Shown piece by piece: positions 1 through 9,140 of a stretch of DNA of 53,358 nucleotides (its first letter is position 1; every line of letters starts with the position of its first letter). The position numbers were made by a program, and so were the translations under genes. The stretch is from Alphaproteobacteria bacterium WMHbin7 (GTDB lineage Bacteria; Pseudomonadota; Alphaproteobacteria; Rhodospirillales; WMHbin7), in NCBI GenBank assembly GCA_002753155.1, contig PDZW01000019.1, positions 3,465 through 56,822 of the forward strand, written 5' to 3'. A model generated the notes under the pieces. That model did no database searches. It saw nothing but the letters and a program-made list of their open reading frames with translations, and was not told the DNA's origin.

Positions 1-1012
1 TCAAGGGCTCCGTGCCATAGGTCTGCCTGAAATGGTCGGTGGCCTGGGCGCGCAGATAATCGCCCATGGGATCATGGCTTTTGCGCATCGTGTAATCGCC
101 GATGACCGTTTTGGCCTCCTCTTCCGTCCAGATGCCGGGAGATTTCACCGCCACCTCATAGGCAGGAAGCGCCAAGGGCTGCAAAAGCTTCTCCAAGATG
201 GCCTGGCCGTCGGCGCCGTAGGTTGGCCTCTGCGGCTTTTTCATTTCGACAAGGCCGGAAGCGTTGTCGCTCTCGGGAGCTTCAGATGTCGGCGGCTCGG
301 TGGGCTTGGGCTCCTCGGATTTTGGCAGATGCTGGCGATAGCTGTCAGGAAGATTCTTGGCACCGCTATATTTTTCGGCGATGCCCTGCCAGGCCTCCTT
401 GCTTTCTGGATCGATCCCCAGAATGGCAGCATGGTTGCGCCGCTCGCGATCCCAGTTGCGCTGCAAGGTGTCGTCGGAATTCTTGCCGCTGTGAAAACCC
501 GCCTCTTCAGTCATACCTTTTTCATTGCCATTCGAAGCGTGTCTTTTCAGTCTTTCGAAGTCGCTTAGACTCCCCCGCGCATAATGGATATCCGTCAGCG
601 CCACCTTCTGCCCATCGGTCAGTTTGTTCCAGGCCACGTCGCCGACTTCCTTCTGCGCAGCCTTCATATGCGCCTCGACCTTCTGGTTCAGTTGGGCATC
701 GATCTCACCCTCGGGCAGACGTAGCGGCGTGGTCTTCTCGAAGGTCTCGGCCCGCTTGTTCGCACCCTCCTTCTGCTCTGCCCCGGCCTTTTGCAAGGCC
801 TGCCACCCCGCCGCCTTTTCGGCCTCGCTCGCCGGACGTGTGCCGCTCTTGTCCCTGATTTCCCAGGGCTGTTTCATGAAGCTGCTGCGGTCATCCATCA
901 GGAATCCAGCCCCCGCCGTGATCTTTCCCTTGCCGTCGGGATAGGGAAAATCCAGGGGCTTTTCGTTTTGCTTGATATGGGCGCGTGTGCGCTGGACAAG
1001 TGTGTCGGTCAT
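1..1012 (-). CDS. GH24/T4-lysozyme-like protein, partial (C-terminus beyond left edge)
   Basis: The minus frame is open from the ATG at 1012 to the window edge, so at least 337 residues are present and the end is missing. Near the N-terminus Glu17, Asp26 and Thr32 have exactly the spacing of the T4 lysozyme catalytic triad (Glu11, Asp20, Thr26), inside a segment NEKPLDFPYPDGKGKITAG that also keeps the Tyr and Gly positions of that family. A later segment QKVALTDIHYARG (about residue 137) resembles the second T4-lysozyme helix-loop motif. After about residue 228 comes a Pro/Glu-rich linker (PKSEEPKPTEPPTSEAPE) and then an unrecognised C-terminal part. No signal peptide is seen, so export would need holin-type or contact-dependent delivery. 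The family level (peptidoglycan hydrolase of the lysozyme fold) is inferred from motif spacing only. The gene is divergent from the secreted protein at 1075. Confidence 0.6.
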   Translation of the reverse strand, partial: MTDTLVQRTRAHIKQNEKPLDFPYPDGKGKITAGAGFLMDDRSSFMKQPWEIRDKSGTRPASEAEKAAGWQALQKAGAEQKEGANKRAETFEKTTPLRLPEGEIDAQLNQKVEAHMKAAQKEVGDVAWNKLTDGQKVALTDIHYARGSLSDFERLKRHASNGNEKGMTEEAGFHSGKNSDDTLQRNWDRERRNHAAILGIDPESKEAWQGIAEKYSGAKNLPDSYRQHLPKSEEPKPTEPPTSEAPESDNASGLVEMKKPQRPTYGADGQAILEKLLQPLALPAYEVAVKSPGIWTEEEAKTVIGDYTMRKSHDPMGDYLRAQATDHFRQTYGTEPL

Positions 1013-1074
1013 GATACGCTCCTTTACTGGTTGAATGAACAGCCCCGCCCGATCACCGGCCCCAAGGAGGCACG

Positions 1075-1695
1075 ATGCTTTTCAGAACGGCACTGCTGGT
1101 GATGGCGGTCGTTATGACCGCCTTGCTACCGCCCGCCAGGGCGGATTGGTTGGACCCTCTGCCCGAGGGCGTTCCCTCCCAGTTTGACTGGGATCGGATG
1201 TCGGGCTATTGGATGCGAACAACGACGAAGGACTACGCTCTATACATTTCCCGCGAGGGAATGTTGCATTCCATTAACCACAAGGACGGCGAAATCCTCT
1301 CATTTATTGGTCACTGGAAAATTGTCCGCGAATTAAATCCTGCAAACTCTTCGACTATCGCCCTTTTGGTCATGGCAAGCGACGAGCAGCATTGCAGCAA
1401 AATTGGCATTGAACCTCACCCTCATTTCCGCCGCCTCGAATACGGTCTTGATTACTACGAAAAGAATCGGCTCAGAAACGACTATAGCCTTGACGTTTTC
1501 CCTCCCCCTGATCTGCAGATTCCGGAGAACAGCTTGTGGAGCCATTTTCTTTCCGGCGCCCGTGGCGACTACAAGGACGAAGGTTCCTGGTACAAAATCG
1601 ACGAAAGCGCCGCCCCGCCATGGTTCCGCGATCAGGTGAAGAACCTTGTTCTCTCTGGCCGCTTCGCCTGCGAAGAAGCGCCCGAAAAGAAGTAA
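1075..1695 (+). CDS. Secreted protein of unknown function
   Basis: A 206-residue protein starting with a clear signal peptide (hydrophobic stretch at residues 4-18, probable cleavage after PPARA). A strong Shine-Dalgarno (aaggagg) lies just before the ATG. The mature part is mixed polar/aromatic with two cysteines (HCS near residue 108, FACEE near the end) that could form a disulfide in the periplasm. I do not recognise the family. It is divergent from, and only 62 bp away from, the lysozyme-like gene, so a shared promoter region is likely. A role as a periplasmic partner or inhibitor of that enzyme is speculation. A weak hairpin (AGCCG/CGGCT) about 20 bp after the stop may end transcription. 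Confidence 0.65.
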   Translation: MLFRTALLVMAVVMTALLPPARADWLDPLPEGVPSQFDWDRMSGYWMRTTTKDYALYISREGMLHSINHKDGEILSFIGHWKIVRELNPANSSTIALLVMASDEQHCSKIGIEPHPHFRRLEYGLDYYEKNRLRNDYSLDVFPPPDLQIPENSLWSHFLSGARGDYKDEGSWYKIDESAAPPWFRDQVKNLVLSGRFACEEAPEKK

Positions 1696-1904
1696 CCCGC
1701 CGCCCAAACGAAAAAGCCGCCCCTGAAGGACGGCTGCAGACGCAATAAGGGCGGTAATGACGAAACATTTATCCAAAAGCGTGTGCTCAGTCAAGCGCAT
1801 TTTCATGAGTCTTGAGTCGAAATGCAAAATTCCGAGGAGGAGAGGACGGAGCAGAGGGGGCCAAATTCTACGAAACGTAAATATCCATAAACGAAATGTG
1901 AAAA

Positions 1905-1918
1905 TTGACCAACGTCAA
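1905..1918 (+). promoter_or_regulatory. FNR/CRP-superfamily box upstream of nap operon
   Basis: TTGACCAACGTCAA is a perfect TTGAC-N4-GTCAA dyad of the kind bound by FNR, FixK and NNR/Dnr regulators. A -10-like hexamer TAGATT sits at 1941-1946, which puts a start near 1953. The dyad centre (1911.5) would then be at about -41.5, the class II activation position. This suggests low-oxygen or nitrogen-oxide control of napDAGHBC. The rest of the 1696-2058 gap holds a short CCAAG/CTTGG dyad at 1921-1932 and no gene that I can support. Confidence 0.65.
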
Positions 1919-2058
1919 TTCCAAGGTCTTGGAACGGGTCTAGATTCTCCCCCGCGCGGTCATCGCGATGGCAGGGTGAGGCGGTTCTTGCAAGCTTAGG
2001 CAGACAAGCCCCTTCAGCGTTCCCTGCGGTTTGACCGGCATTTATTGCGAGGCACGGT

Positions 2059-2370
2059 ATGCGTATCAATCGCTTCAGTCTGCCTGAACCTAAGTCAAGT
2101 TCCGTTGCCGCCGTCAATATCTGCGGCGTCCTGGTTCATGCCCGGCCCAACCGCCTGCCCTCAGTCCGCACCAGCCTGCAAGCCCTGCCCGGAGTCGAGA
2201 TTCACCAAGAATCGCCCGAAGGCCGTTTGGTGCTAACGGTCGAGGACACAGCCGAAAGCTGGGCTGGCGAGACGATCAAACAGATTCAAGACGTTCAGGG
2301 AGTGCTGTCGGCCTCGCTGATCTATCACCATTTCGACGAATCCCATCTGTCAGGGGAGACATGCTCATGA
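2059..2370 (+). CDS. napD: NapD, nitrate reductase maturation chaperone
   Basis: A 103-residue small alpha/beta protein of the NapD family, a cytoplasmic chaperone that binds the NapA twin-arginine signal peptide and holds back export until the molybdenum cofactor is inserted. The family-typical opening ([11 protein letters not shown], residues 21-31) and the region around PGVEIH are visible. GAGG about 8 bp before the ATG supports the start. The end overlaps napA by 4 bp (ATGA) when napA starts at 2367. The N-terminal 18 residues before the conserved part are longer than in many NapD proteins. First gene of napDAGHBC; no napF or napE precedes it here. Confidence 0.9.
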   Translation: MRINRFSLPEPKSSSVAAVNICGVLVHARPNRLPSVRTSLQALPGVEIHQESPEGRLVLTVEDTAESWAGETIKQIQDVQGVLSASLIYHHFDESHLSGETCS

Positions 2371-4844
2371 AACTGTCCAGGCGCGATTTCATCAAGGCCA
2401 ATGCGGTGGCCGCCACAGCGGCGGCGGCGGGATTGGCTCCCAACCTCTCCCTGGCCGCCGAGGGCGACATCCGATGGGACAAGGGCGTCTGCCGATTCTG
2501 CGGCACCGGCTGCGGCGTGCTGGTGGGCGTGAAAGACGGGCGCGTCGTCGCCACCCAGGGCGATCCCGATGCGCCGGTCAACAAGGGGCTCAACTGCATC
2601 AAGGGCTATTTCCTCTCCAAGATCATGTATGGCGAGGACCGCCTGACCAAGCCGCTTTTGCGCATGAAGGATGGCAAGTTCGACAAGAACGGCGACTTCG
2701 CCCCCGTCTCGTGGAATCAGGCTTTCGACATCATGGCCGAGAAATGGAAAGAGGCCTTGAAGAAGAAGGGGCCGACCTCGGTCGGCATGTTCGGCTCTGG
2801 CCAATGGACCATCTGGGAAGGCTATGCCGCCGTCAAGCTGCACAAGGCGGGGTTCCTCACCAACAATCTCGATCCCAATGCGCGCCATTGCATGGCCTCG
2901 GCGGTGGCGGGATTCATGCGCACCTTCGGCATCGACGAACCCATGGGCTGCTATGACGATATCGAGCATGCCGATGCCTTCGTGCTCTGGGGCTCGAACA
3001 TGGCCGAGATGCATCCCATCTTGTGGTCGCGCCTGACCGACCGGCGCCTGACCAACGAGCATGTCAAGGTGGCCGTGATGTCCACCTTCGAAAATCGCAG
3101 CTACGAACTGGCCGATCTGGCCATCACCTTCAACCCACAATCCGATCTGGCCATTCTGAACTTCATCTGCAATTACATCATCCAGAACAATGCCGTGAAC
3201 AAGGCCTTCCTGGACAAGTGCGTGACCTTCAGAAAGGGTGTCACCGACATCGGCTATGGCCTCAGACCCAATCACCCGCTGGAAAAGGATCAGGCCAACG
3301 CGGCAACGCCCGACAAGTCTGACCCCATCTCGTTCGATGAATTCAAGGCCTTCGTGGCCGAATACACCGTCGACAAGGCTTCTGCGATTTCGGGAGTGCC
3401 CAAGGACAAGTTGATCGCCCTGGCCAAGCTTTATGCCGATCCCAAGGTCAAGGTGGTTTCCTACTGGACCATGGGCTTCAACCAGCATACGCGCGGCACC
3501 TGGGTCAACAACATGATCTACAACGTGCATCTGCTGGTGGGCAAGATCAGCGAGCCGGGCAACGGCCCCTTCTCGCTGACCGGCCAGCCTTCGGCCTGCG
3601 GCACGGCGCGTGAGGTGGGCACATTCGCCCATCGCCTGCCCGCCGACATGGTGGTGATGAACGACAAGCATCGCGAAATCTGCGAGACCGCCTGGAAACT
3701 GCCGCCGGGGGCGATCAATCCCAAGATCGGCTATCACGCCGTGCTTCAGCACCGCATGCTGAAAGACGGAAAATTGAACGCCTATTGGGTGATGTGCACC
3801 AACAACATGCAGGCGGCGCCAAATCTGAACGAGGAAAGCTATCCCGGCTATCGCAATCCAGAGAATTTCATCGTCGTTTCCGATCCCTATCCCACGGTCA
3901 CGGCGCTGGCTGCCGATCTCATTCTGCCCACCGCCATGTGGATGGAGAAGGAAGGTGCCTATGGCAATGCCGAGCGTCGCACCCAGTTCTGGCGCCAGCA
4001 GGTAAGAGCGCCCGGCGAGGCGCGCTCGGACCTCTGGCAGATGATGGAATTCTCGAAACGCTTCAAGGTCGAGGAGGTCTGGCCCGCCGACCTTCTCGCC
4101 AAGGCCCCGCAATACAAGGGCAAGACGCTGTTCGACATTTTGTTTGCCAATGGCGAGGTCAACAAGTTCCCACTGGCCGATCTGCAAAAAGGTTTCGAGA
4201 ACGACGAATCCAAGCATTTCGGCTTTTACGTCCAGAAGGGCTTGTTCGAGGAATATGCCGCCTTCGGGCGCGGCCATGCGCATGATCTCGCACCCTTCGA
4301 TCTCTATCACAAGACCCGGGGCCTGCGCTGGCCGGTGGTGGACAACAAGGAAACGCTGTGGCGCTTCCGCGAGGGGTACGATCCCTATGTCAAGGCGGGC
4401 GAGGGCGTCAAATTCTACGGCAAGCCCGACGGCAAGGCCTGGGCCTTCGCCCTGCCCTATCAGCCCGCGGCGGAAATGCCCGACAAGGATTATGACATGT
4501 GGCTGGTGACGGGACGTGTGCTGGAACACTGGCATTCGGGCTCGATGACCAGGCGCGTGCCGGAATTGCACCGCGCCGTTCCCAACGCCGTGGTCTTCAT
4601 GCATCCCGAAGATGCCAAGAAGCGCGATCTTCGCCGTGGCCAGAGTGTCAAGCTGGTGACGAGGCGCGGCGAAGTGGTCAGCCGCGTCGAAACCCAGGGA
4701 CGCAACAAACCGCCCCTGGGCGTCGTCTTCATTCCCTGGTTCGACGAAAGCCAGTTGGTCAACAAGCTGACCTTGGATGCCACCTGTCCGATCTCGAAGG
4801 AGACGGACTTCAAGAAGTGCGCCGTCAAGGTCGTGAAGGCCTAA
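2367..4844 (+). CDS. napA: NapA, periplasmic nitrate reductase catalytic subunit
   Basis: An 825-residue bis-MGD molybdoenzyme that reduces nitrate to nitrite in the periplasm. The twin-arginine signal SRRDFIK is at residues 4-10. The [4Fe-4S] ligands are Cys42, Cys45, Cys49 and Cys77 (CRFCGTGC ... NKGLNC). The molybdenum ligand is Cys175 in RHCMAS. Length is normal for NapA. I chose the ATG at 2367 rather than 2361 because AGGGGAG lies 2 bp from the first and 8 bp from the second, and [13 protein letters not shown] is the family-typical start. That start overlaps the napD stop as ATGA, implying translational coupling. Electrons should come from NapB and NapC encoded downstream. Confidence 0.97.
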   Translation: MKLSRRDFIKANAVAATAAAAGLAPNLSLAAEGDIRWDKGVCRFCGTGCGVLVGVKDGRVVATQGDPDAPVNKGLNCIKGYFLSKIMYGEDRLTKPLLRMKDGKFDKNGDFAPVSWNQAFDIMAEKWKEALKKKGPTSVGMFGSGQWTIWEGYAAVKLHKAGFLTNNLDPNARHCMASAVAGFMRTFGIDEPMGCYDDIEHADAFVLWGSNMAEMHPILWSRLTDRRLTNEHVKVAVMSTFENRSYELADLAITFNPQSDLAILNFICNYIIQNNAVNKAFLDKCVTFRKGVTDIGYGLRPNHPLEKDQANAATPDKSDPISFDEFKAFVAEYTVDKASAISGVPKDKLIALAKLYADPKVKVVSYWTMGFNQHTRGTWVNNMIYNVHLLVGKISEPGNGPFSLTGQPSACGTAREVGTFAHRLPADMVVMNDKHREICETAWKLPPGAINPKIGYHAVLQHRMLKDGKLNAYWVMCTNNMQAAPNLNEESYPGYRNPENFIVVSDPYPTVTALAADLILPTAMWMEKEGAYGNAERRTQFWRQQVRAPGEARSDLWQMMEFSKRFKVEEVWPADLLAKAPQYKGKTLFDILFANGEVNKFPLADLQKGFENDESKHFGFYVQKGLFEEYAAFGRGHAHDLAPFDLYHKTRGLRWPVVDNKETLWRFREGYDPYVKAGEGVKFYGKPDGKAWAFALPYQPAAEMPDKDYDMWLVTGRVLEHWHSGSMTRRVPELHRAVPNAVVFMHPEDAKKRDLRRGQSVKLVTRRGEVVSRVETQGRNKPPLGVVFIPWFDESQLVNKLTLDATCPISKETDFKKCAVKVVKA

Positions 4845-4897
4845 CCTCCGCTCCCCCGGCGCCGGTCAGCGTCGGGGGGCTGGATCGAGGAAACAAA

Positions 4898-5710
4898 ATG
4901 GTCGAGCCCTCGTCCCCTTTGGAAACCAGCCGCCGGGATTTCCTGGCCGCAACGGCGCGCACGGCCTGCGCCGCCGGTTTCTTTGGGACAGCGCTGGGAC
5001 TTTGGATCGGACAAGCCCGCGCCCTGCCCGCTTCTACCCTGCGTCCCCCCGGCGCCCTGGCCGAGGACGACTTTCTGGGCACCTGTGCCCGCTGCGGATT
5101 ATGCGTGCAGGATTGTCCCTACAAGACGCTGAAACTGGCCGAGCCGGGATCGGGCCCCACTTTGGGAACCCCCTATTTCGAGGCCCGGAAAATCCCCTGC
5201 GAGATGTGTTCCGATATCCCCTGTGTTGCGGCCTGTCCCACTGGCGCTCTGGACAAGTCGCTCAAGGACATCTCGAAATCCAAAATGGGGGTTGCGGTTC
5301 TGGTGGGGCACGAGACCTGCCTGAATTTCTTGGGCCTGCGCTGCGACATCTGCTACCGCGACTGCCCGCTCATGGGAACGGCCATCACGCTGGAGCGTTC
5401 GCACAATCTGCGCACCGGCAAGCATGCCATGTTCATTCCCACCGTCCATACCGAGGCCTGCACCGGTTGCGGAAAATGCGAGAAGTCCTGCCCGCTTGAA
5501 GAGGCGGCGATCAAGGTGCTGCCTCCCAAACTGGCGCTGGGTGTGCTGGGATCGCATTACCGACTGGGATGGGAGGAAAAGGAAAAGAAGGGCAGCGCCC
5601 TGATCGAAGGAACAATCGATCTGCCCGATCGCGGCTATAGTCCCGGCGAGCCCGTGCCGCCTTCGCCCGAACGCAATTCCCAGGGCGGCTTCAAGGAGTT
5701 CCGCCCATGA
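4898..5710 (+). CDS. napG: NapG, ferredoxin-type protein of nitrate reduction
   Basis: A 270-residue exported iron-sulfur protein working with NapH as a quinol-dependent electron route to NapC/NapB/NapA. A twin-arginine signal (SRRDFLA, residues 11-17) precedes a hydrophobic stretch. Four Cys-rich cluster motifs follow: [26 protein letters not shown], the CDICYRDCP region and [12 protein letters not shown], matching the four [4Fe-4S] clusters of NapG. The start at 4898 has GAGG about 7 bp upstream and gives the expected length; the frame is open further upstream but that region is napA coding sequence. The stop overlaps napH by 4 bp. Confidence 0.94.
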   Translation: MVEPSSPLETSRRDFLAATARTACAAGFFGTALGLWIGQARALPASTLRPPGALAEDDFLGTCARCGLCVQDCPYKTLKLAEPGSGPTLGTPYFEARKIPCEMCSDIPCVAACPTGALDKSLKDISKSKMGVAVLVGHETCLNFLGLRCDICYRDCPLMGTAITLERSHNLRTGKHAMFIPTVHTEACTGCGKCEKSCPLEEAAIKVLPPKLALGVLGSHYRLGWEEKEKKGSALIEGTIDLPDRGYSPGEPVPPSPERNSQGGFKEFRP

Positions 5711-6630
5711 AGCAGCGCCTTCCAGGACAAGCCGCCCGGGCGCGACATGGCTGGTGGAAGGCCAGCCAATGGCTGGTCCTGCGCCGCTTGGCACAAGTCT
5801 TCTTCCTGGGCCTCTTCTTGACTGGCCCGCTGATCGGCGTCTGGATCACCAAGGGCACGCTGGCTTCCAGCCTGACGCTTTCTATCCTGCCGCTTACCGA
5901 TCCGCTGTTCGCCCTGCAATCCCTGTTGGCGCATCACAGCCTGGAAGGCAAGGTTCTGCTGGGGGCCGGGCTTGTGCTGGCCGCTTATGCCTTGATCGGC
6001 GGGCGCATGTTCTGTAGTTGGGTCTGCCCGGTCAATCTGGTGACGGATGGCGCCGCCTGGCTGCGTTCCCGGCTCAATCTGCCCGAGGGTGTCACCTTCA
6101 GCCGCTCATCAAGACTATGGATTCTGGGCGCCGTTCTGGCGGTCTCGGCCCTTACCGGCACCGTGGCCTGGGAATTCGTCAATCCCGTCACCATTCTGCA
6201 TCGCGGCCTGGTCTTCGGCGCCTTGTATGGGGCCGGGCTGGTCTGGATTCTGGTGGCCGCCCTTTTCCTGTTCGATCTGGCGGTCAGCTCGCGCGGCTGG
6301 TGCGGCCATCTGTGCCCGGTGGGCGCCTTTTACGGTCTGATCGGCAGGAAAAGCCTGCTGCGCGTCAGCGCCATCGGTCGTCAGGCCTGCGACGATTGCC
6401 TGGACTGCTACAAGGCCTGCCCGGAACCTCAGGTGATTTCGCCCGCCCTGAAAGGGGCGGCGCGCGGGCTGGGTCCGCTCATTCTGTCTGGCGACTGCAC
6501 GAATTGCGGGCGCTGCATCGATGTCTGTCCGGAAAGGGTTTTCGAATTTTCACCGAGATGGATGGAGCGGAAAAGCAAGGATGTTAGCTCCCAGACGACA
6601 AGAGATGGGACGACAAAAGCAGCCGCCTGA
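5707..6630 (+). CDS. napH: NapH, membrane ferredoxin-type quinol dehydrogenase subunit
   Basis: A 307-residue inner-membrane protein with four or more hydrophobic segments (around residues 25-45, 75-95, 140-160 and 175-200). Two short cytoplasmic CxxxCP motifs (CSWVCP and CGHLCP) are followed by two C-terminal [4Fe-4S] motifs ([14 protein letters not shown] and [12 protein letters not shown]). This is the NapH architecture. With NapG it passes electrons from quinol towards periplasmic NapC. The ATGA overlap with napG indicates coupling. The C-terminus after the last cluster is a short polar tail. Confidence 0.94.
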   Translation: MKQRLPGQAARARHGWWKASQWLVLRRLAQVFFLGLFLTGPLIGVWITKGTLASSLTLSILPLTDPLFALQSLLAHHSLEGKVLLGAGLVLAAYALIGGRMFCSWVCPVNLVTDGAAWLRSRLNLPEGVTFSRSSRLWILGAVLAVSALTGTVAWEFVNPVTILHRGLVFGALYGAGLVWILVAALFLFDLAVSSRGWCGHLCPVGAFYGLIGRKSLLRVSAIGRQACDDCLDCYKACPEPQVISPALKGAARGLGPLILSGDCTNCGRCIDVCPERVFEFSPRWMERKSKDVSSQTTRDGTTKAAA

Positions 6631-6669
6631 AAACCGCAAGGCGCTCGGGCACGGGAAAGGACTTTGGCA

Positions 6670-7134
6670 ATGGGAGATTTCGCCGTGAAAACTTGGATCA
6701 AGACTCTCCTGATGGCGGGCGGGCTTTGCCTGGCTGGCACCTCATTCATGCCTGGCAACGCCTTGGCTCAGGTGAAATCGCTGGAATCTGGCGTCAAGAT
6801 CGACCAGACCAACGCAGCCCCCGAGGTGCACAACACCGTCGAGAATCAACGCCTCACCAGGGCCTTTCGCCAGCAGCCGCCGCTGGTACCGCACCGGGTC
6901 GAAAAGTACCAGATCGACCTCAAGGTCAATCAGTGCTTAAGGTGCCACGACTGGCCCTACAACGCCCAAGAACGCGCCCCCAAGGTCAGCGAAACGCATT
7001 ATATGGACCGCGAGGGCAAGCGCCTGGATAAGGTTGCCAGCACCCGCTGGTTCTGCACCCAGTGCCATGTACCGGTCACCGACGCCAAGCCGCTGGTGAA
7101 CAATCTGTTTGCCCCCACCCAGCCTGCGAACTGA
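6670..7134 (+). CDS. napB: NapB, diheme c-type cytochrome subunit of nitrate reductase
   Basis: A 154-residue periplasmic cytochrome that forms the NapAB complex and transfers electrons to NapA. A signal peptide ends near ALAQ. Two heme-attachment motifs, CLRCH and CTQCH, are present as expected. The ATG at 6670 has AAGGA 9 bp upstream; a GTG at 6685 (VKTWIKTLLMAG) is a possible alternative start that would leave a more compact signal peptide. It lies 39 bp after napH and 19 bp before napC. Confidence 0.93.
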   Translation: MGDFAVKTWIKTLLMAGGLCLAGTSFMPGNALAQVKSLESGVKIDQTNAAPEVHNTVENQRLTRAFRQQPPLVPHRVEKYQIDLKVNQCLRCHDWPYNAQERAPKVSETHYMDREGKRLDKVASTRWFCTQCHVPVTDAKPLVNNLFAPTQPAN

Positions 7135-7153
7135 AGCCATTCGGGAGACGACG

Positions 7154-7783
7154 ATGAGCACCGAAAACCAGGAAAGCCCATGGCGCCGGATCTGGAAGGC
7201 CCTAAAGTTGCCCTCGACACGCTATGCGCTGGGCACCGTTCTGGTGGCGGGCGCCATCTTCGGCGTGATGGGTTGGGGCGCCTTCAACTGGGCGCTTGAA
7301 CTGACCAACACCGAAAGCTTCTGCATCACCTGCCACGAGATGGAGGAGAACACCTACAGCGAATACACGACCACCGTTCACAACACCAACAAAAGCGGTG
7401 TGCGCGCCACCTGCCCGGATTGTCATGTCCCCAAGGAATGGGTCTACAAGGTCCGGCGCAAGATTCAGGCTTCGAACGAACTGTTCCACCACTTCCTGGG
7501 AACGGTTGGCACACCTGAGAAATTCGAAGCCAAAAGGCTGGTCCTGGCTACGCATGTCTGGCAGACCATGAAGGAAACCGATTCCCGCGAATGCCGCAAC
7601 TGCCATCATTTCGATTCGATGGATATCAGCCGACAGAACGAGCGGGCGCGCTCGCGTCATCTCGATGCCGTGCAGGATAAGAAGACCTGCATCGATTGCC
7701 ACAAGGGTGTTGCCCACCAGTTGCCCAAGGGGACTTTCGAAGCGGAAGCCGAGTTGAACAAATCCATGAGTGGAGCCAAGTAG
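7154..7783 (+). CDS. napC: NapC, membrane-anchored tetraheme cytochrome c
   Basis: A 209-residue NapC/NirT-type quinol dehydrogenase. One N-terminal membrane anchor (about residues 24-46) is followed by four CxxCH motifs (CITCHE, CPDCHV, CRNCHH, CIDCHK). It oxidises membrane quinol and reduces NapB. The ATG at 7154 is preceded by GGGAGA. Last gene of the operon; a structured intergenic repeat begins 17 bp after the stop. Confidence 0.95.
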   Translation: MSTENQESPWRRIWKALKLPSTRYALGTVLVAGAIFGVMGWGAFNWALELTNTESFCITCHEMEENTYSEYTTTVHNTNKSGVRATCPDCHVPKEWVYKVRRKIQASNELFHHFLGTVGTPEKFEAKRLVLATHVWQTMKETDSRECRNCHHFDSMDISRQNERARSRHLDAVQDKKTCIDCHKGVAHQLPKGTFEAEAELNKSMSGAK

Positions 7784-7800
7784 GGTAATACAGACAAAGA

Positions 7801-7943
7801 CTAGAGCAGATCGGAAGAATCCTGAGCCATTAATCGGCTCAGGATTCGCGCGTGAATCTGCTCTAGCAATTTGTTTTGAGCTGCCGATTCACGTTTAACT
7901 CCGTGTCACCGGGGTGACTCGGAGTTAAACGATCCTGCGCTAG
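7801..7943. repeat. Structured intergenic repeat, copy 1
   Basis: Three nested or consecutive stems are readable. Stem 1: CTAGAGCAGAT (7801-7811) with ATCTGCTCTAG (7856-7866). Stem 2 inside it: GAATCCTGAGCC (7817-7828) with GGCTCAGGATTC (7836-7847). Then a linker CAATTTGTTTT, then stem 3: GTTTAACTCCG (7893-7903) with CGGAGTTAAAC (7920-7930), continued inward by GTCACC/GGTGAC. The element ends in GCTAG. The second half is nearly identical to the copy at 14155-14295; the first half differs in sequence but keeps pairing. It contains five GANTC sites. It lies between napC and a same-direction hydrolase gene. Confidence 0.8.
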
Positions 7944-7978
7944 CGGTTCTTTCGTTGAAAAGCCGCTGGCCTTTTCGT

Positions 7979-8000
7979 AAACTGCCTCAGGGTGCAGTTT
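7979..8000 (+). promoter_or_regulatory. Hairpin in leader of hydrolase gene
   Basis: AAACTGC (7979-7985) and GCAGTTT (7994-8000) form a 7-bp stem with an 8-nt loop, 20 bp before the ATG at 8020. It is followed by the Shine-Dalgarno TAGGAG (8005-8010). It could be the remains of a terminator or a leader structure. No direct evidence of function. Confidence 0.3.
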
Positions 8001-8019
8001 TCGGTAGGAGATATCCTCC

Positions 8020-8736
8020 ATGACCCTGCTTGCCTCCCTTCAAGTCTCTCTGCCCATTGCGTTGCAGCCCTTTCCCACCGCCAACAGGCGATGCGGATTG
8101 GTGATTGTCGATGTCGTGAACGGCTTTGCCACCGTAGGAGCGGGATATCTGGCCCCGCCCCTGCCCAACGATCAGGTCATCCGCATGGTCGGCGAATGCG
8201 AGCGGCTGGCCCGCTTGTTCCTGGAACGCGGCCAACCGGTGGCGGCGTTTCTGGACACGCATGAGCCCGGCAAGGCAGAGCCGCCCTACCCTCCCCATTG
8301 CGAGCGGGGAAGCGGCGAGGAAAATCTGGTCCCCGCCCTCAAGTGGCTGGAGGGGCAATCCGGCGTCACCCTGATCCGCAAGGACTGCATCAATGGTTTC
8401 GTAGGATCGATCGATCTGGCCACGGGCAGGAATCGCATGGTCGATTGGGTCAACGAAGCGCGGCTGGACTCTCTGCTCGTCACCGGCATCTGCACCGATA
8501 TCTGCGTCATGGATTTCGTGCTCACCATGCTCTCGGCCCGCAATCACGCCATGATGCCTTCTCTTCAAGAGATCGCCGTCCATGCCCTGGGCTGTGCTAC
8601 CTATGATCTGACGGCAGAGGCGGCAAGATCCCTGGGCCTGCCCGCCACGGCCACGCATCCCCAGATGGTTGCGCATCACATCGGGCTTTATCTGATGGCT
8701 TCGCGCGGCGCCCTTCTGGTCGACAGCGTGGAGTGA
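8020..8736 (+). CDS. Nicotinamidase-like cysteine hydrolase (isochorismatase fold)
   Basis: A 238-residue cytosolic hydrolase of the isochorismatase/nicotinamidase superfamily. The expected catalytic triad is Asp31 (VIVDVVNGF), Lys121 (IRKDC) and Cys162 (TDICVMDF). Metal-ligand-like Asp79/His81 (LDTHEP) and His93 (PPHCERGS) match the nicotinamidase pattern, where a divalent metal binds the pyridine. The likely reaction is amide hydrolysis, perhaps nicotinamide to nicotinate in NAD salvage. The 22-residue N-terminal extension before the core strand makes it longer than typical PncA, so the substrate is uncertain. TAGGAG is 9 bp upstream. The stop overlaps the next gene (TGATG). Confidence 0.75.
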   Translation: MTLLASLQVSLPIALQPFPTANRRCGLVIVDVVNGFATVGAGYLAPPLPNDQVIRMVGECERLARLFLERGQPVAAFLDTHEPGKAEPPYPPHCERGSGEENLVPALKWLEGQSGVTLIRKDCINGFVGSIDLATGRNRMVDWVNEARLDSLLVTGICTDICVMDFVLTMLSARNHAMMPSLQEIAVHALGCATYDLTAEAARSLGLPATATHPQMVAHHIGLYLMASRGALLVDSVE

Positions 8737-9140
8737 TGCTACCGCTATTCTTCTACGGCACTTTGATGGATAGCGACGTGCGCCGCTTGATCGTCGGACG
8801 CCCCCTCGACGTCTTCCCGGCGCAGCTTCTGGATTATCGGCGCGTTCCCGTGGCCAAGCGAAGCTATCCCACCCTGCTCGCCTGTGCCAACGCCTGCGTG
8901 GACGGCGTTCTGGCTCAAGACATATCGCCTGAAGAGCTGGAGCGGCTGATCGACTATGAGGGGGATGACTACGTTCTGAAGCCCGTGCGGGTCGTGCTGG
9001 CAGGGGGCGAAAAACGACAGGCGCAAGCCTTTATGACCAGCCCTGGAATCTTATGTTCGTCTCACCTGGAATGGAAGCTAAACGACTGGCAACAGCGCCA
9101 TAAGCGCCGTTTTCTCAGCCAGAAGCCTGGACCGTATTGA
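8736..9140 (+). CDS. Gamma-glutamylcyclotransferase-like protein (AIG2/GGCT fold)
   Basis: A 134-residue protein with the N-terminal FFYGTLM substrate-loop motif and a later acidic motif around IDYEGDDYV, where the GGCT general-acid/base glutamate lies. These proteins form 5-oxoproline from gamma-glutamyl compounds; the substrate here cannot be assigned. The ATG at 8736 overlaps the previous stop by one base (TGATG), so the two genes are probably co-translated. The 3' end overlaps the convergent carboxypeptidase gene by 26 bp, so the C-terminal residues of both proteins share DNA. Confidence 0.7.
   Translation: MLPLFFYGTLMDSDVRRLIVGRPLDVFPAQLLDYRRVPVAKRSYPTLLACANACVDGVLAQDISPEELERLIDYEGDDYVLKPVRVVLAGGEKRQAQAFMTSPGILCSSHLEWKLNDWQQRHKRRFLSQKPGPY

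Noticed and set aside
2325..4604. 759-codon open frame on the minus strand opposite napA
   Set aside because: It is antisense to a certain gene; high GC3 makes long antisense frames common. The protein is His/Gly/Ala/Leu-rich and resembles nothing.
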